Shown in pieces: positions 32,023 to 42,728 of a stretch of DNA of 64,000 nucleotides; the stretch's first letter is position 1, and each line of letters opens with the position of its first letter. The notes under the pieces are model-generated. The model saw only the letters and a program-made list of their open reading frames with translations. It searched no databases and was not told the DNA's origin. This DNA comes from Azolla caroliniana (lineage: Eukaryota > Polypodiophyta). The position numbers and the translations under genes were made by a program. The stretch is from the NCBI GenBank assembly GCA_043228905.1, contig JBHGNT010000002.1, positions 23,188,001 through 23,252,000 of the forward strand, read 5' to 3'.

Positions 32023-35000
32023 CTATCCCCCCTTTAAAACGACGAGTTTCATGAGTCGTTTTGGATTGAGGACCCGGTTTCTCGGGATATCGTCGATGGA
32101 AGTCTTCTAGAAGAGCACGAGCATTGGTCACATTCTCGATCGGTTCCCAAGTACGCTCGCTGGGACTATATCCTAGCCAATCGACTAGATAGTAGAGCTT
32201 GTTGCGAACAATCTTGGAATCGAGGATGGCAGCGACCTCATACTCAGGTCCATCTTCGAGCTCGATAGGAGGTGGAGGTTGTATAGTACGTCCTGGGATA
32301 GTGCTCTCGTGATAGGGTTCGAGGAGAGAACTATGAAACACCGGGTGTATCCGAAGTTGCGGAGGTAGCTCGAGACGAAAAGCGACATCATTAATCTTCC
32401 CGATAATACGGAAAGGACCTAATCGTCGATAATCCAACTTCTCACATGGGCGAGTAGTCTTGATGTGTCGTCGTAGCAGCCACACCCGATCTCCAATGTT
32501 AAAACTGGATGGAAGTCGATGACGATCTGCGTAGTCCTTGTGTGATTGTTGAGCTTGCTGGAGTTGAGTAGATAAATCCGCTTGTATCTTGCGTAACCGC
32601 TCCAAACGATCCTCCGCGCAAGGATTTGTGGACACTTCTGGGGTTTCAAGGACACACCACCGGGGATGATATCCCGTATAAGCGTAGAATGGCGTGACTT
32701 TAGTCGATGCGTGGATAGCGTTATTATAGGCAAATTCGGCGAACGGAAGAATATCTGCCCAGTCATTCTGATGATAGTTGAGAAAGCACCGCAGATACTG
32801 CTCCAGTGTTTGATTTGTTCGTTCGGCTTGACCGTCGGTTTGTGGGTGGTAGCCGGAGGAGAGGTTACAAGTGACCTTCAGCATTTTAAAAAGGTGCTTC
32901 CAGAATTTTGACACAAACTGGGGTCCACGATCGCTGATGATATTATCAGGGAGTCCATGATGCCGACATACTTCCCGCATGACAATTTCGGCGGTGTCTT
33001 CACTAGATATTTCTTTAGTACATGGTAAGAAATGAGCCATCTTCGTATATCGATCCACCACTGTGAGAATCGCACTGAATCCCTTAGAGACTGGAAGATC
33101 TGTAATGAAGTCAAGAGCAATGGATTGCCATGGCTTGCTTGGAATTGGTAATGGTTCTAATAAACCATATGGATGATGTCTTGGCATTTTCGCTCTGCAG
33201 CATGTATCGCAAGTCCGAACAAAATCTTCGACAAATTGTCGCATACGGGGCCACCAGAATGATCGTTGTACTAAATCTAATGTTTTAGTACTACCAAAAT
33301 GTCCTGCTGTATATGTGTCATGGCAGTTTTGTACTACTCGAAGGCGGCAAGAACCATTAGGAACATACAAAAGTTCTTTAAAGAAGAGTAATCCATCACA
33401 GTATTTGAATTGCCGATAATCCGTACCTGGTGATTGTGATTGTGAACATGACGCTCGAGAGGGGTCAATTTGTGCTAGTATAGCTTGGGCGAAAGCGTCA
33501 GTCTTCAAGTCCTCACGTATAGTATTGGTAATGTCGGAATCCACGGGCATGTCAAAGATCTGTGCTGCTTGCAGTCGTGCTGGACCCAAGATTACTTGCT
33601 TCTGGTTATCGAAAGCTGGCTCACCGGGACGTGGTGTTAGATACGAACGCCGTGATAATGCATCTGCCTTCCCTTGGTGCTTCCCCGGACGATATGTAAT
33701 TTTGAAGTCGAAGCGTGTGAGGAAATGGGCCCACCGAGCTTGACGTCGATTCAGTACACGAGCATCTTGAAAGTAGGCAAGGTTCTTGTGGTCACTGAAT
33801 ACAGTGACCTGATGAGGAGATCCCTCCAGGAAATGCCTCCATTGCATAAAAGAATCAACTATTGCTAATAGCTCTTTATCATGAATTTCGTAGTTGATTT
33901 CGGCGGCGTCAAACTTACGGGAGTGGAAAGCCACAGGATGTAGCTTCTCGTCGTTACCCTGTTGTGACAGAATGCTCCCCAATGCGAAATCCGATGCATC
34001 AGCTTCGATAATGAATGGTTTTTCCGGATCCACATGACCTAAAATTGGAGCTGATGTAAACGCCTTCTTAAGACTCTCGAAAGCCATGTCTGTCTCTTTA
34101 GACCAAATGAATGATTGTCCCTTCCTGGTGAGCTGTGTGAGAGGCAGCACAATTTTTGAGTAATTTTGTATGAACTTCCGGTAAAAATTTGCAAAGCCTA
34201 GGAAGCATTGCACATCCCGCACCGAACGCGGAGTGTGCCATTCTATCACCGTTTTGACCTTGGCTGGGTCCATAGATATGCCTTCTGAGGAGATGACATA
34301 GCCGAGAAACTCCACTTGGTTGCACCCGAAACTACATTTCTCTAACTTTGCATACAGACCATGTTCTCGAAGTCGTTTTAGTACTAATAGTACATGAGAA
34401 TCATGTTCTTCTTGGGTCTTTGAATAAACCAGTAGATCATCCAAATAGATGATCAAAAAATCATCCAAGAGGTCTCGAAATATATCGTTCGCCATGTGCT
34501 GGAAGACTGCCGGCGCATTAGTGAGTCCGAACGGCATGACCGTATACTCGAAGTGCCCATATCTGGTGCGAAACGCGGTCTTCCATTCATCTCCTGGTCG
34601 GATCCGTACGAGGTTATAGGCTCCTCGTAAGTCGATCTTCGTGAAGAACCTGGCACCGTTGATCCGTTCTAAAAGACTTGAGATAAGGGGAAGAGCATAC
34701 CTATTTCTTACTGTGACCTTATTCAAGCCACGGTAATCTACAACGAGTCGAAGCGAGCCATCTTTTTTCTTGACGAAGAAAATGGGTGCGCCGGCTGGAG
34801 ATTTCGAATGCCGAATGAAACCGTTCTCCAAATTCTCCTCTATATAGGCTCGAAGGACTTCTAGCTCGGTTGGTGACAAATTGTAGATCGGCCCCCATGG
34901 CGGCTCTTTTCCCGGTTGTAAGTCGATGGCGCAGTCGTACGGCCGATGATGAGGAAGTGTGTTGGCTTGTACTTTATCGAACACATCAGCATACTGACGA

Positions 35001-35597
35001 TACTTCTCGGGAAGTTGAACGGTGGACTCCTCTTTGGTGGTGCTGGAGGGTTGTACTGATATTGCAAAGAGAAACATTTCCTCCTTGCGCCCTTCCTCAC
35101 GCAACTGACGTAGCGAAATGGTTGCAACCTTCTGGGTAGATCCTTGGGTTTGTCGCAACCGGATTTCCCTTGTCCTCCAATCTATGTCTGGGTCATGTAA
35201 CTCGAACCATGGTAATCCTAAAACTATGGGATGTTCTGGAATACTAATAATATTAAATGATACTACACATGTTAAGTTATCTAGGACAATATTAACGGGT
35301 TCCGACTCTTCTATGATATTACCAGAAGCAATGGGACGACCATCAATGACTACTACTGAGGCTGGACATGGGAGCTTTCTGAGAGATATCTGATGAGCTC
35401 GGGCAAAATTCCTATCCATGAAGCAAGAATTAGCTCCGGAATCTAGAAGGGCTAAGGTATGTACTGGAGGGGTACTTTTAGTACTAACTGCTACTTGGAC
35501 TACGAACACATCACTAACTTGCTTAGAGGGAATGGAACCACTAATGGGCTGCACAGATCTAGGGCTGTCCAACCAAACGGCTCCTATTTTGGCTGGA
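32015..35597 (-). CDS. pol: Chromovirus Pol: protease, RT, RNase H, integrase, chromodomain
   Basis: About 1190 residues, no internal stop. It has no obvious ATG near its start and is in the -1 frame relative to gag, so it is probably made as a Gag-Pol fusion (see 35605). Order: protease LLDSGANSCFMD; RT with VDYRGLNKVTV, MPFGLTNAPAVFQ and active site YLDDLLVYS; RNase H EADASDFALGSIL and HDKELLAIV; integrase finger (HDTYTAGHFG, CDTCCRAK) and catalytic ALDFITDLP, ISDRGPQF, TDGQAERTNQ; chromodomain near the C-terminus, YEVAAILDSK to YYLVDWLGYSPSERTWEP. The last codons translate the purine tract (FKGGIVS) and end on TAA within the LTR. All catalytic residues are present, so it may be active. Confidence 0.93.
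32023..32040 (-). promoter_or_regulatory. Polypurine tract of chromovirus
   Basis: The minus strand reads TTTTAAAGGGGGGATAG just before the LTR. It overlaps the end of the pol frame and resembles the tract of the small element at 27324-27337. Confidence 0.8.
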
Positions 35598-35598
35598 C

Positions 35599-36768
35599 TT
35601 AGTCGTTTAACTCTTCTTCTAATTGGCTAAGGACATCAAATTTGTTTGCGAGATTCGGACTATTAGTACTATTAGGACTATTATGACTATGAGGATTATC
35701 AGAGATTCCTACTGACATAGACTCGGGTTTAGTATAGTCAGAACTAACAATGACTTGGTTTACCTGCCTTCTTGGTCTATGGGGACAGTTTATCGCGATA
35801 TGCCCTGGTCCACCGCAATAAAGGCATAATCGGTTTGTTCGGCGTCGTTGCTTTTCCTCCTCCGATAGCGGCCCACGACGACGTGTAGTGTCAATTTCCA
35901 TTGGAGTTGGAGTACTTACTGGAGGCGCATTATGTGACTCCCTTTGAAAAGGTTTCGCTACCATTGAGGCATAGGTAGGCTCGGATCTTGCCCTCGGCAT
36001 CTGAAATTGTCGTTCCGAACGTCGCTCGAAGAGGCGGTTGTCACATCTGACCGCTCGACTGATTGCTTCTGTTAATGATTTTGGCTCTTCAGGGAAAGTC
36101 AAGAGTAAATCCTTGACATCGTTGCGTAGACCATAGCGGAACTGCTCCATCAATGCTTGATCATCCCAGGGGATATCGGCGGCGAGTAGGCGGAAATCTG
36201 CAGCATATGCGGAGGCTGGACGGTCACCTTGGCGTAATCGCCGGATTTTGTTGATTGCAGTCCTTATGCTGTCAGTATCTCCAAAACATGCTTTAAACTC
36301 ACTTATGAATTCTTCAAAATTATTTAGTACTGGAGATTCCTTTTCTAGTAGCGGAGCGAACCATGCTAATGCTGAGCCATTTAACAACGTGCCTACTAAA
36401 CCCACTCGTGATGCATCGGTGGGATATCGGGACGGATGCATTTGAATAACTAACCGTACCTGGTTAAGAAACCCTCTAAACTGCGATCGCGTTCCATCGA
36501 ACTTCGTGGGAAGGCCAATCTTGGGTTCTTTATGAATCCCTTGTGCTCCGTGCCCTTGTTGTTGCATTGCTACGATGGTTGCTTCGAGTTGTTGCACGCG
36601 TAACGCAAGTTCCCCATGCTGTTGTTGCGTTTGCTGCTTTTCTAAGGAAATTTGCTGAAGATCCCCCAACAAGCGTTGATTTTCTTGTTCCAAAGCATGA
36701 AACTTCTCTTTCAAGCATTGAAATTCCGAGAAAACGGATTGATACTCTTCAGCGCTAACGGTGGCCAT
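35599..36768 (-). CDS. gag: Chromovirus Gag
   Basis: 389 residues from ATG 36768, no stops. An N-terminal coiled coil rich in Gln and Glu (about residues 10-75) is followed by a capsid-type region (KIGLPTKFDGTRSQFRGFL, LNGSALAWFAPLLE, RRLRQGDRPASAYAADFR) and a zinc knuckle CLYCGGPGHIAINC near residue 320. This is the retrotransposon-Gag type seen in chromoviruses and vertebrate domesticated Gags. It ends LEEELND and TAA, overlapping the open -1 pol frame. Forms the virus-like particle that packages the RNA. Confidence 0.92.
   Translation of the reverse strand: MATVSAEEYQSVFSEFQCLKEKFHALEQENQRLLGDLQQISLEKQQTQQQHGELALRVQQLEATIVAMQQQGHGAQGIHKEPKIGLPTKFDGTRSQFRGFLNQVRLVIQMHPSRYPTDASRVGLVGTLLNGSALAWFAPLLEKESPVLNNFEEFISEFKACFGDTDSIRTAINKIRRLRQGDRPASAYAADFRLLAADIPWDDQALMEQFRYGLRNDVKDLLLTFPEEPKSLTEAISRAVRCDNRLFERRSERQFQMPRARSEPTYASMVAKPFQRESHNAPPVSTPTPMEIDTTRRRGPLSEEEKQRRRTNRLCLYCGGPGHIAINCPHRPRRQVNQVIVSSDYTKPESMSVGISDNPHSHNSPNSTNSPNLANKFDVLSQLEEELND
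35605..35611 (-). promoter_or_regulatory. Candidate -1 frameshift site at gag-pol overlap
   Basis: GTTAAAC in the gag frame (G TTA AAC) lies one codon before the gag TAA (35599-35601). Slipping back one base enters the pol frame (CGA CTA AGT CCA) with no stop. The same heptamer serves as a slip site in arteriviruses (known). I did not identify the required downstream structure. Confidence 0.55.
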
Positions 36769-36843
36769 GGGATGAAGGAAAAGGGAAATAAGAGACTAGT
36801 AGGAAAGGAGAGAGACAGAAGGAAGAGGGAGACTAGTAGGAGG

Positions 36844-36858
36844 AAAATCGGTTCAAAC
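36844..36858 (-). promoter_or_regulatory. Putative self-priming site of chromovirus
   Basis: The minus strand reads GTTTGAACCGATTTT next to the LTR. TTGAACCGATTT (36845-36856) is the exact complement of AAATCGGTTCAA in the LTR (37111-37122), which starts 33 bases after the TATAAAA box start (37155-37149). This matches the arrangement of Tf1-type self-primed elements. Confidence 0.75.
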
Positions 36859-36991
36859 TGTCAGGAACTCTATTAAGGCAGAGAAGGAATTAGTACTAAA
36901 AGAAGGATTAGTACTATTGTTGGGGAATAGTACTAAGGCAGAGAAGGATTAGTACTATGAGAGGTGTCGAACTTTGAGAGAAGGAATGAGT

Positions 36992-37041
<50 letters not shown>

Positions 37042-37331
37042 TGATGCGAAAGATATATGTATTATATGACGGAAGATATACAACAGTAGTTAGAAGGCTT
37101 AAGACTGGCGTTGAACCGATTTGGTTCGAACTAATGCCTTGCGCCTCCTTTTATAGTGTCTTCAGGAATACTCCTGAAGTTTCTAGAATGTTCCAGAGAA
37201 ATCTGGAATATACATCAATTTCCTAATAAAACCTAAATGAAAATAATATCCTTCAAATTACAACTCATAACCTAATGGTAAAGTCTCGACCCGCGTAACA
37301 AAAGGTTATGGGTTCGAGTCTAGTTATGACA
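36859..37331 (-). repeat. 5-prime LTR of chromovirus
   Basis: 473 bp. TATAAAAGG at 37155-37147, GA microsatellite at 36995-37036, AGTACT cluster at 36890-36960. Confidence 0.93.
37264..37330 (+). other. tRNA-like module antisense in chromovirus LTR (5-prime copy)
   Basis: Identical to 31953-32021. The B box GGTTCGAGTC at 37311-37320 is 11 bases from the LTR start. Confidence 0.6.
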
Positions 37332-39090
37332 CATCGAATGTTTCACAAGAACGAAAGTTGTTATGGAGATCTCTAAACTCAGTGCTTGATCATGGTAGAC
37401 CGGGTTTATTGATGGGAGATTTTAATGTTTGTTGTGAGACGAATCAATCAATATCTATCCACTCTATTATGGGTGGACCAGAGACTCAAGAATGGGGAGA
37501 TTTTGAGACTGAAGTCATGTTAAGGGATGTATGGAAATGGATCAAGGGAGATGAACCTGGTTATACCTTTCAATCGGCTCAATATAAGGATACTTGGAGT
37601 AGGTTGGATTGAATGTATGTAATGCATACCGAAGGATTTTTACTAGAGATTTTGGATATTTCAGTGTCTTATGGGTCAATTATATCAGATCATTTCCCAT
37701 TAATTTTTGAATTCACTCACCACTCAATTAGAGCTTTTCGTGAGTTTTTAGTAAAACCACCGTTGATTTTTAATTCATCATTTTTGGATCATGAGGTCTT
37801 CCATGCCTATATATGTCAATTGATTGATGCATTTGCCTATCGTGTTCAATTTGATGGGTTTGAAGCATGGGAAGTATTTATTGCAAATGTTCAGAGGTTA
37901 ACTAGGTATTATGGAATTCACCATGCTTTTAAAAGGAGAAAGAAATTAAGTCTCCTAATTAATTTGCTTGATAAATGCAACTCATTGTTAACTTATTGGC
38001 CAATGGATGTAGAGTTGATGGGATATCAAGAGGTATTAATTTCTGCGATGCATGATCTAACGGCAAAAAATTATCAATATGCTAGACTACATCGTCTAAG
38101 ACAAGAAGTGGATGATGCTAATTGTCAATGACATAAGTTTTTTCATGAACTTCATGAATCACATGCACGCATAATGTGGTAAGGTTAGAGAAAAATGGTA
38201 TCATGTGTTATGATCCTCAAGAAATTGTGAAGAAATGCATAGAATATTGTACAAAATTGTTGGATGTACAAGTGTGTATCGATGATAATGTTAAAAAGGA
38301 TAGATATGTATTTTTTAATGGAGTAAAAAATCATGTATCGCATGATGTGGCACAATCATTAGATGCTAATATTTCCGAGAATGAGGTGGAACATGTCATG
38401 TCACATCTAGCTAGTGATAAGAGTCCTGGGTGGGATGGATTAACACATGAACTCTTTAAGAAATATGTGATTAAGTTAAAGGGGCCTTTTAGGGTCTTAT
38501 TTCAGAAGGTGTGGACATCGGGGGAAATGCCTCATTCTTGGAAGATTGGTTTGATAAAGCTTTTGCCAAAGGTGCCTTCTCCATCTTCCTTTGCTCAATG
38601 GAGGCCTATTTCATTGATGGGGGGAATGTACAAGATTTTTGCAAAAGTAATGGCCAATAGGTTGCATAAGGTTTTACCTTCTATTATTCATAATGCTCAA
38701 TATGGGTTTTTACCAAAAAGAGACATTTTACATAATATTTTAAATGTTCAAATGGAAATTGACTATGCAAAGGAGTCTAAACAAGAATTAGTGTTGTTAC
38801 AATCGAGAAAGCCTATGATCATGTGGATTGGTCATTTATAAATCAATTGATGTCTCATATGGGTTTTGGTGATCGTATGCCTAAGTTGATATAAACATTA
38901 GGGGAGGGTTTGGTTTCACATGTGATGTTTAATGGCGGAGTAACACAACCAATTTCTATTCGGAGGTCAATTAGACAAGGATGCCCGGTAAGTCCTTTAC
39001 TATTCACTATTGTGACACGTCCTATTCTTGTTAAGTTACACAATATGGCTATGGAAGAAGAATTGCTTGGACTAAGGTTGCCATCAGGGA

Positions 39091-39962
39091 AGAACCGACA
39101 AAGGGGGAGACAAGAAGAAGAAAGGAGTCGAGTCGACAAAGGAAGTTGACACATCCGAACAAGTCGGAACAAGCAGCAACGGCGGCAGAGTCAAGAAGGA
39201 CAGAGCCGACCGGAAGAAGAAGGCCAAGACCCGGACATGGTCCGATGTGGTGAAGGGCCTGGAACCGGAAGACGAATCAGGAGCGACCAATTCGGACAAG
39301 AGCTAGAACGAGTCAGAGACAGTCGATTCGGTTCAACAAACAGATTCAGAAGAACCGGATCAATTCAAGGCCAAGAGGACGAGAAGGCAGCAAAAGTCGA
39401 CGCCAACACGAAGGAATGGGCAAGTCGACAAGCGCCGAAGTCACAGCAGCGAGGGAGCTGATTTGGGCCTGTTGAGCAGACAAACCGACCAAGGAGGTCG
39501 AGGTGCACAAAAACAGAAGGGTTGCGGCAAACGGGACCGGACCAGATGAGGAGCCCGAGCAAGGCGGAGTGATGCTAGAAGGAGCCGAGTGGAAGGACTG
39601 GCTGCCATGGAGACTGACACTACGATCCGACCTCAAGATTGAGCTTGAGGGGGAGTGTTGAGCAGCAAGCTCAACCGAATCCAAATCAGCATCCGGAAGG
39701 ATGAGCCGGATCGGTGAGCCGGTAAGCAAGTGAGTTGGTGAGCTGGGGTGCCAGTTAGCCGGATCCATTAGTAACCAGAAGCCTAGTAGTAGCCTAGACT
39801 ACTAGGTAGTTAATGTCTTGTAGTTAGTGTCAGACGCTCGTGCGAGCATTGAAGTACACCGTACTTCTGTCAGTCTGTATGGACTTGTATAAAAGTGTTC
39901 ACTGAACACATACGATGTATAGTGTGTTACAGATTGAGTAATATGTTGAATTGAACTTTCGT

Positions 39963-40052
<90 letters not shown>

Positions 40053-40055
40053 GCG
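39091..40055 (+). mobile_element. LTR-element tail: spacer, purine tract, LTR
   Basis: GC-rich spacer (39091-39640) without recognisable domains, TTGAGGGGGAG (39645-39655), then an LTR start TGTTGAGCAGCAAGCTCAAC at 39656, whose GTTGAGC/GCTCAAC forms a 7-bp hairpin. TATAAAAG near 39888. The layout is typical of Copia 3-prime ends. The far end of the LTR dissolves into a CT repeat and is not defined. Confidence 0.65.
39962..40051. repeat. CT microsatellite
   Basis: About 44 CT dinucleotides without interruption. Confidence 0.95.
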
Positions 40056-40379
40056 TACTATGTATATTCTAATATCTCCATTAAACCTGCGTTTCTATGT
40101 TCGGTTTTCTATTGCTTCTGCACGTTATTCTTTTACATAGGGGATGCATTAAAAAAAAGAAACATTACTAAAGGATTGTGTTTCTTTTGTTTGGTGGAAT
40201 TGGAACATAGTAGGCATTGATTTGTTTTATGCCCGATGGCAAGGATGGTTTGGAGGTGTATTAGTTTAGTGTGGATGGCTCTAACAAGAGTAAGTCTATC
40301 TCCCTTCAGTTGGGTTTTTGCACATATGGAGAACAATGAACCGATGCCTCATTTTAAAATTATTTTTGAGTTCTTGACT

Positions 40380-42330
40380 AACATAGTGTATGACCTATCA
40401 TAATGGTCCTATGTGTATTTGGGTCCATGGGGTTCCCTCCTTTATGTACGGGGACCACAATGGTCATAGTCCACTATGGTGGAACACCCTCAACGAGGGC
40501 ACACTTGAAGATTAGAGTTAGAAAGCGAGTTAGGCAGTCCTATGTGGTCCATGGACTTCCTATGTGTTCTGCTCGCAGTCCTATGTGGTCCATGGACTTC
40601 CTATGTTGTAATTTCTTTATGACCTTCTTGACCCTAGAGGTCGTGAAAAGTGTCCCCATGGTAGGTCAGGGTGTAGAAGGCATTGTAATGGGTGGTTGGT
40701 TTGGGACTTGGTAAAGTCTCTCTGTATATGTGTGGCAAGTGTTGGGATCCTCGATGGGTGTTTGTGGTCTTGGTTCCCGTAGTCTCTTCCATGCAGTGGC
40801 GCAATTGCTACTCATGAACATATGGTAGAGTTCCCAATATTGGGATGCCTCCCACGCTTGTCTCTTACGATGTGTCAACTTGTGCATTTCTTTGCAAGCT
40901 TGTGCCATGTCTTTAAATTGTATGTAGCTTTAGGGAGTCCTATTATATAATCAATTGTGCTTTCCCCTCCTCTATGTGGGAAACATGTGAGCTCTTCCGA
41001 GTCTGGCCACTTGGCTAAACCATTATATATGACCATCCAATGCCGACTACCAAGTTCGAGCAAATGATGGCCAAAGCTCGTGGCATCCACACCATGATCT
41101 TTTGATCTACGTGTGGTGCTTATATCTAAAGGATAATATGGGATTACTTCATCCGATAGAGGTTCGTATGGAGAAGGCCCATGTGGCACTCTATCATCAA
41201 CTAATCTCACATTTCCATCCATATTATGATGGGATCCTGTCAGGGGAAAGTAACAAATGGCGAAAAATATTGCCTAGTCATTGCTAGTGAAGACTTTCGC
41301 CCACATAAAATGAGCTTTTGGGTTTGTCCTTAGTATTTCTATCCTATTAAGTAGCTCTCTCCGAAACAATATTGCAATATCCTTTGGTAGTGTGTCGACG
41401 TGAGGTTTGTCTAAATGCGGACTCCCAACGAAATCCTTCAACTCGTGGGAGTCCTCTATTTGGGTTTTGGTGCATTTCTACCAAGAAAAGTATATCTGAT
41501 ACCTTTAATATCTCCTCTAGGCAATTGGGGTGTGTCTATAGTGCGTCGTTACAATTCCATAAGGTCATCCTAAGTGTAATTTTTGTCACATGGGCCGCAT
41601 GTCGTCAACTAGTAGCGCGATAATTTATTATCACTCGCCCATCTCGATAAAAGGCATGATGCCCTTCTTTATGATCTTGCATGACTCGTGGCATACAATT
41701 TTTGCGGAGCTCAATATGCATCTTAGTGAGGTCTTCATCTAGATAGATAGGGTCCCCACCTAATCCTCGAAGAATTGGTCTCTTCTTAAAGAATGTGATT
41801 CTAGATTCCAAGTCTTTAAATTGAAAGACTAAGGCTCTCTTTCTAGTTGTGTCACGTCCGACCCTCCTAACTTTGGTGATAGGTGGGGCCTCTGTGTACC
41901 CTAACATTTTCCCAAGTGTTTGTGCATCCTCGTCGGGGGATGCACTTTCCTTGACCCCAGTGGCACATACATTTAAGTGTCAGGCCTGACGCATTTTCTC
42001 TTCTTGAAGGGTAGTGTTAACAATATTTTAATCTCTCATTTCTTTTCTAATGTTTCTTTTAACCATGTCTACCCAACCCGTTTTAGCTAACTCCATGTCA
42101 TTTTTAACTTCCTCTTTAACTTTTTTAATCTCTTCCTCTATATCATCTATTGAGGATATTTCACCATCCTCCCTAGATACCTCAATGTCATTAAGTTTTT
42201 GTATTTTGACCTTAAGGGCGTCTTTTCCTCTCTATCTTTTTTCTTGTGGGTTTCAGTGTCTTTCGCCCATTTTCTCATATCATTCTCTATTTTTGCTAAA
42301 CGATTAAACATATCTAAAAGTATTCTTTAC
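40380..42330 (-). mobile_element. LINE remnant (family of 24758-29200)
   Basis: Minus-strand order: charged coiled-coil-like region (42300-42000), ORF1p C-terminal-like domain (FQFKDLESRITFFKKRPILRG then YLDEDLTKMHIELRKN, 41907-41605), endonuclease end (DATSFGHHLLELGSRHWMVI and STIDYIIG, 41222-40950), pre-RT linker (ACKEMHKLTHRKRQAWEASQ and AWKRLREPRPQTPIEDPNT, 40908-40690), and the start of RT (KKLQHRKSMDHIGL, near 40580). A 30-bp direct duplication (40535-40605) lies within. Decayed. Confidence 0.72.
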
Positions 42331-42645
42331 TTATAGCCTCGTCTTGTATATCCTTATGTTCCTTAGTTCATTTAGATGTCATTGTGGTGTCAATAAGAAA
42401 AAAGATAAAAGAAATGGGTGGGAGCCTTGGCTGAGTCTATGTGGACGTCGCAGTCACATCGGCATTTCGTTGGTTCGCATGTAGCACACTCAAAGTGAAA
42501 CGCACACACCTCAAAGGTCCACCAAGGATGTGCACTTTACAACGGTAACAAGAATGCAGTCCTTGTCAGGGGATGCACCTTCCTTGAGCCCAGTGAAACG
42601 TACATTGACGCATTTTCTCTTCCTTAAAGGTAGCGTTAACCATAT

Positions 42646-42646
42646 T

Positions 42647-42727
<81 letters not shown>
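42646..42727. repeat. GT microsatellite
   Basis: About 40 GT dinucleotides. Confidence 0.95.

Positions 42728-42728
<1 letters not shown>

Larger units (their letters stand above)
31548..37331 (-). mobile_element. Chromovirus (Ty3/Gypsy, chromodomain), apparently intact
   Basis: 5784 bp with LTRs 31548-32022 and 36859-37331, 5-bp duplication CATCG (31543-31547 and 37332-37336), gag and pol open throughout, purine tract and primer site. By eye the LTRs differ only in a GA-tract length, so the insertion is recent. Protein and chromodomain features are those of the fungal/vertebrate-like chromoviruses known from mosses and lycophytes (recalled family knowledge). Confidence 0.93.
31224..39087 (+). 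pseudogene. LINE ORF2 (endonuclease-RT), interrupted
   Basis: The endonuclease begins MKITTRNVRGW (31224), continues to the chromovirus insertion and resumes with LLMGDFNVCCE near 37400 and SDHFPLIFEF near 37690. TGA at 37610-37612 falls where relatives have Arg (SRLDR), a CGA-to-TGA change. RT has KSPGWDGLTHELFK and WRPISLMGG (38176-38841), a frameshift at about 38805, EKAYDHVDW (motif A) and RQGCPVSPLLF (motif B). Motif C, the zinc finger and RNase H regions are absent. Not functional. Confidence 0.87.
29640..39090 (+). mobile_element. L1-type LINE, split by a chromovirus
   Basis: ORF1 with a DUF4283-like domain and zinc knuckle, then ORF2 with endonuclease and RT. Removing 31548-37331 plus one CATCG rejoins VGVYAS with NVSQERKLLWRSL in frame. 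The RT stops after RQGCPVSPLLF, before the YADD box, where LTR-element sequence begins at about 39090; the 3-prime end is missing. Confidence 0.88.

Noticed and set aside
39951-40220. Open frame encoding a Ser-Leu run
   Set aside because: Pure CT microsatellite translation.
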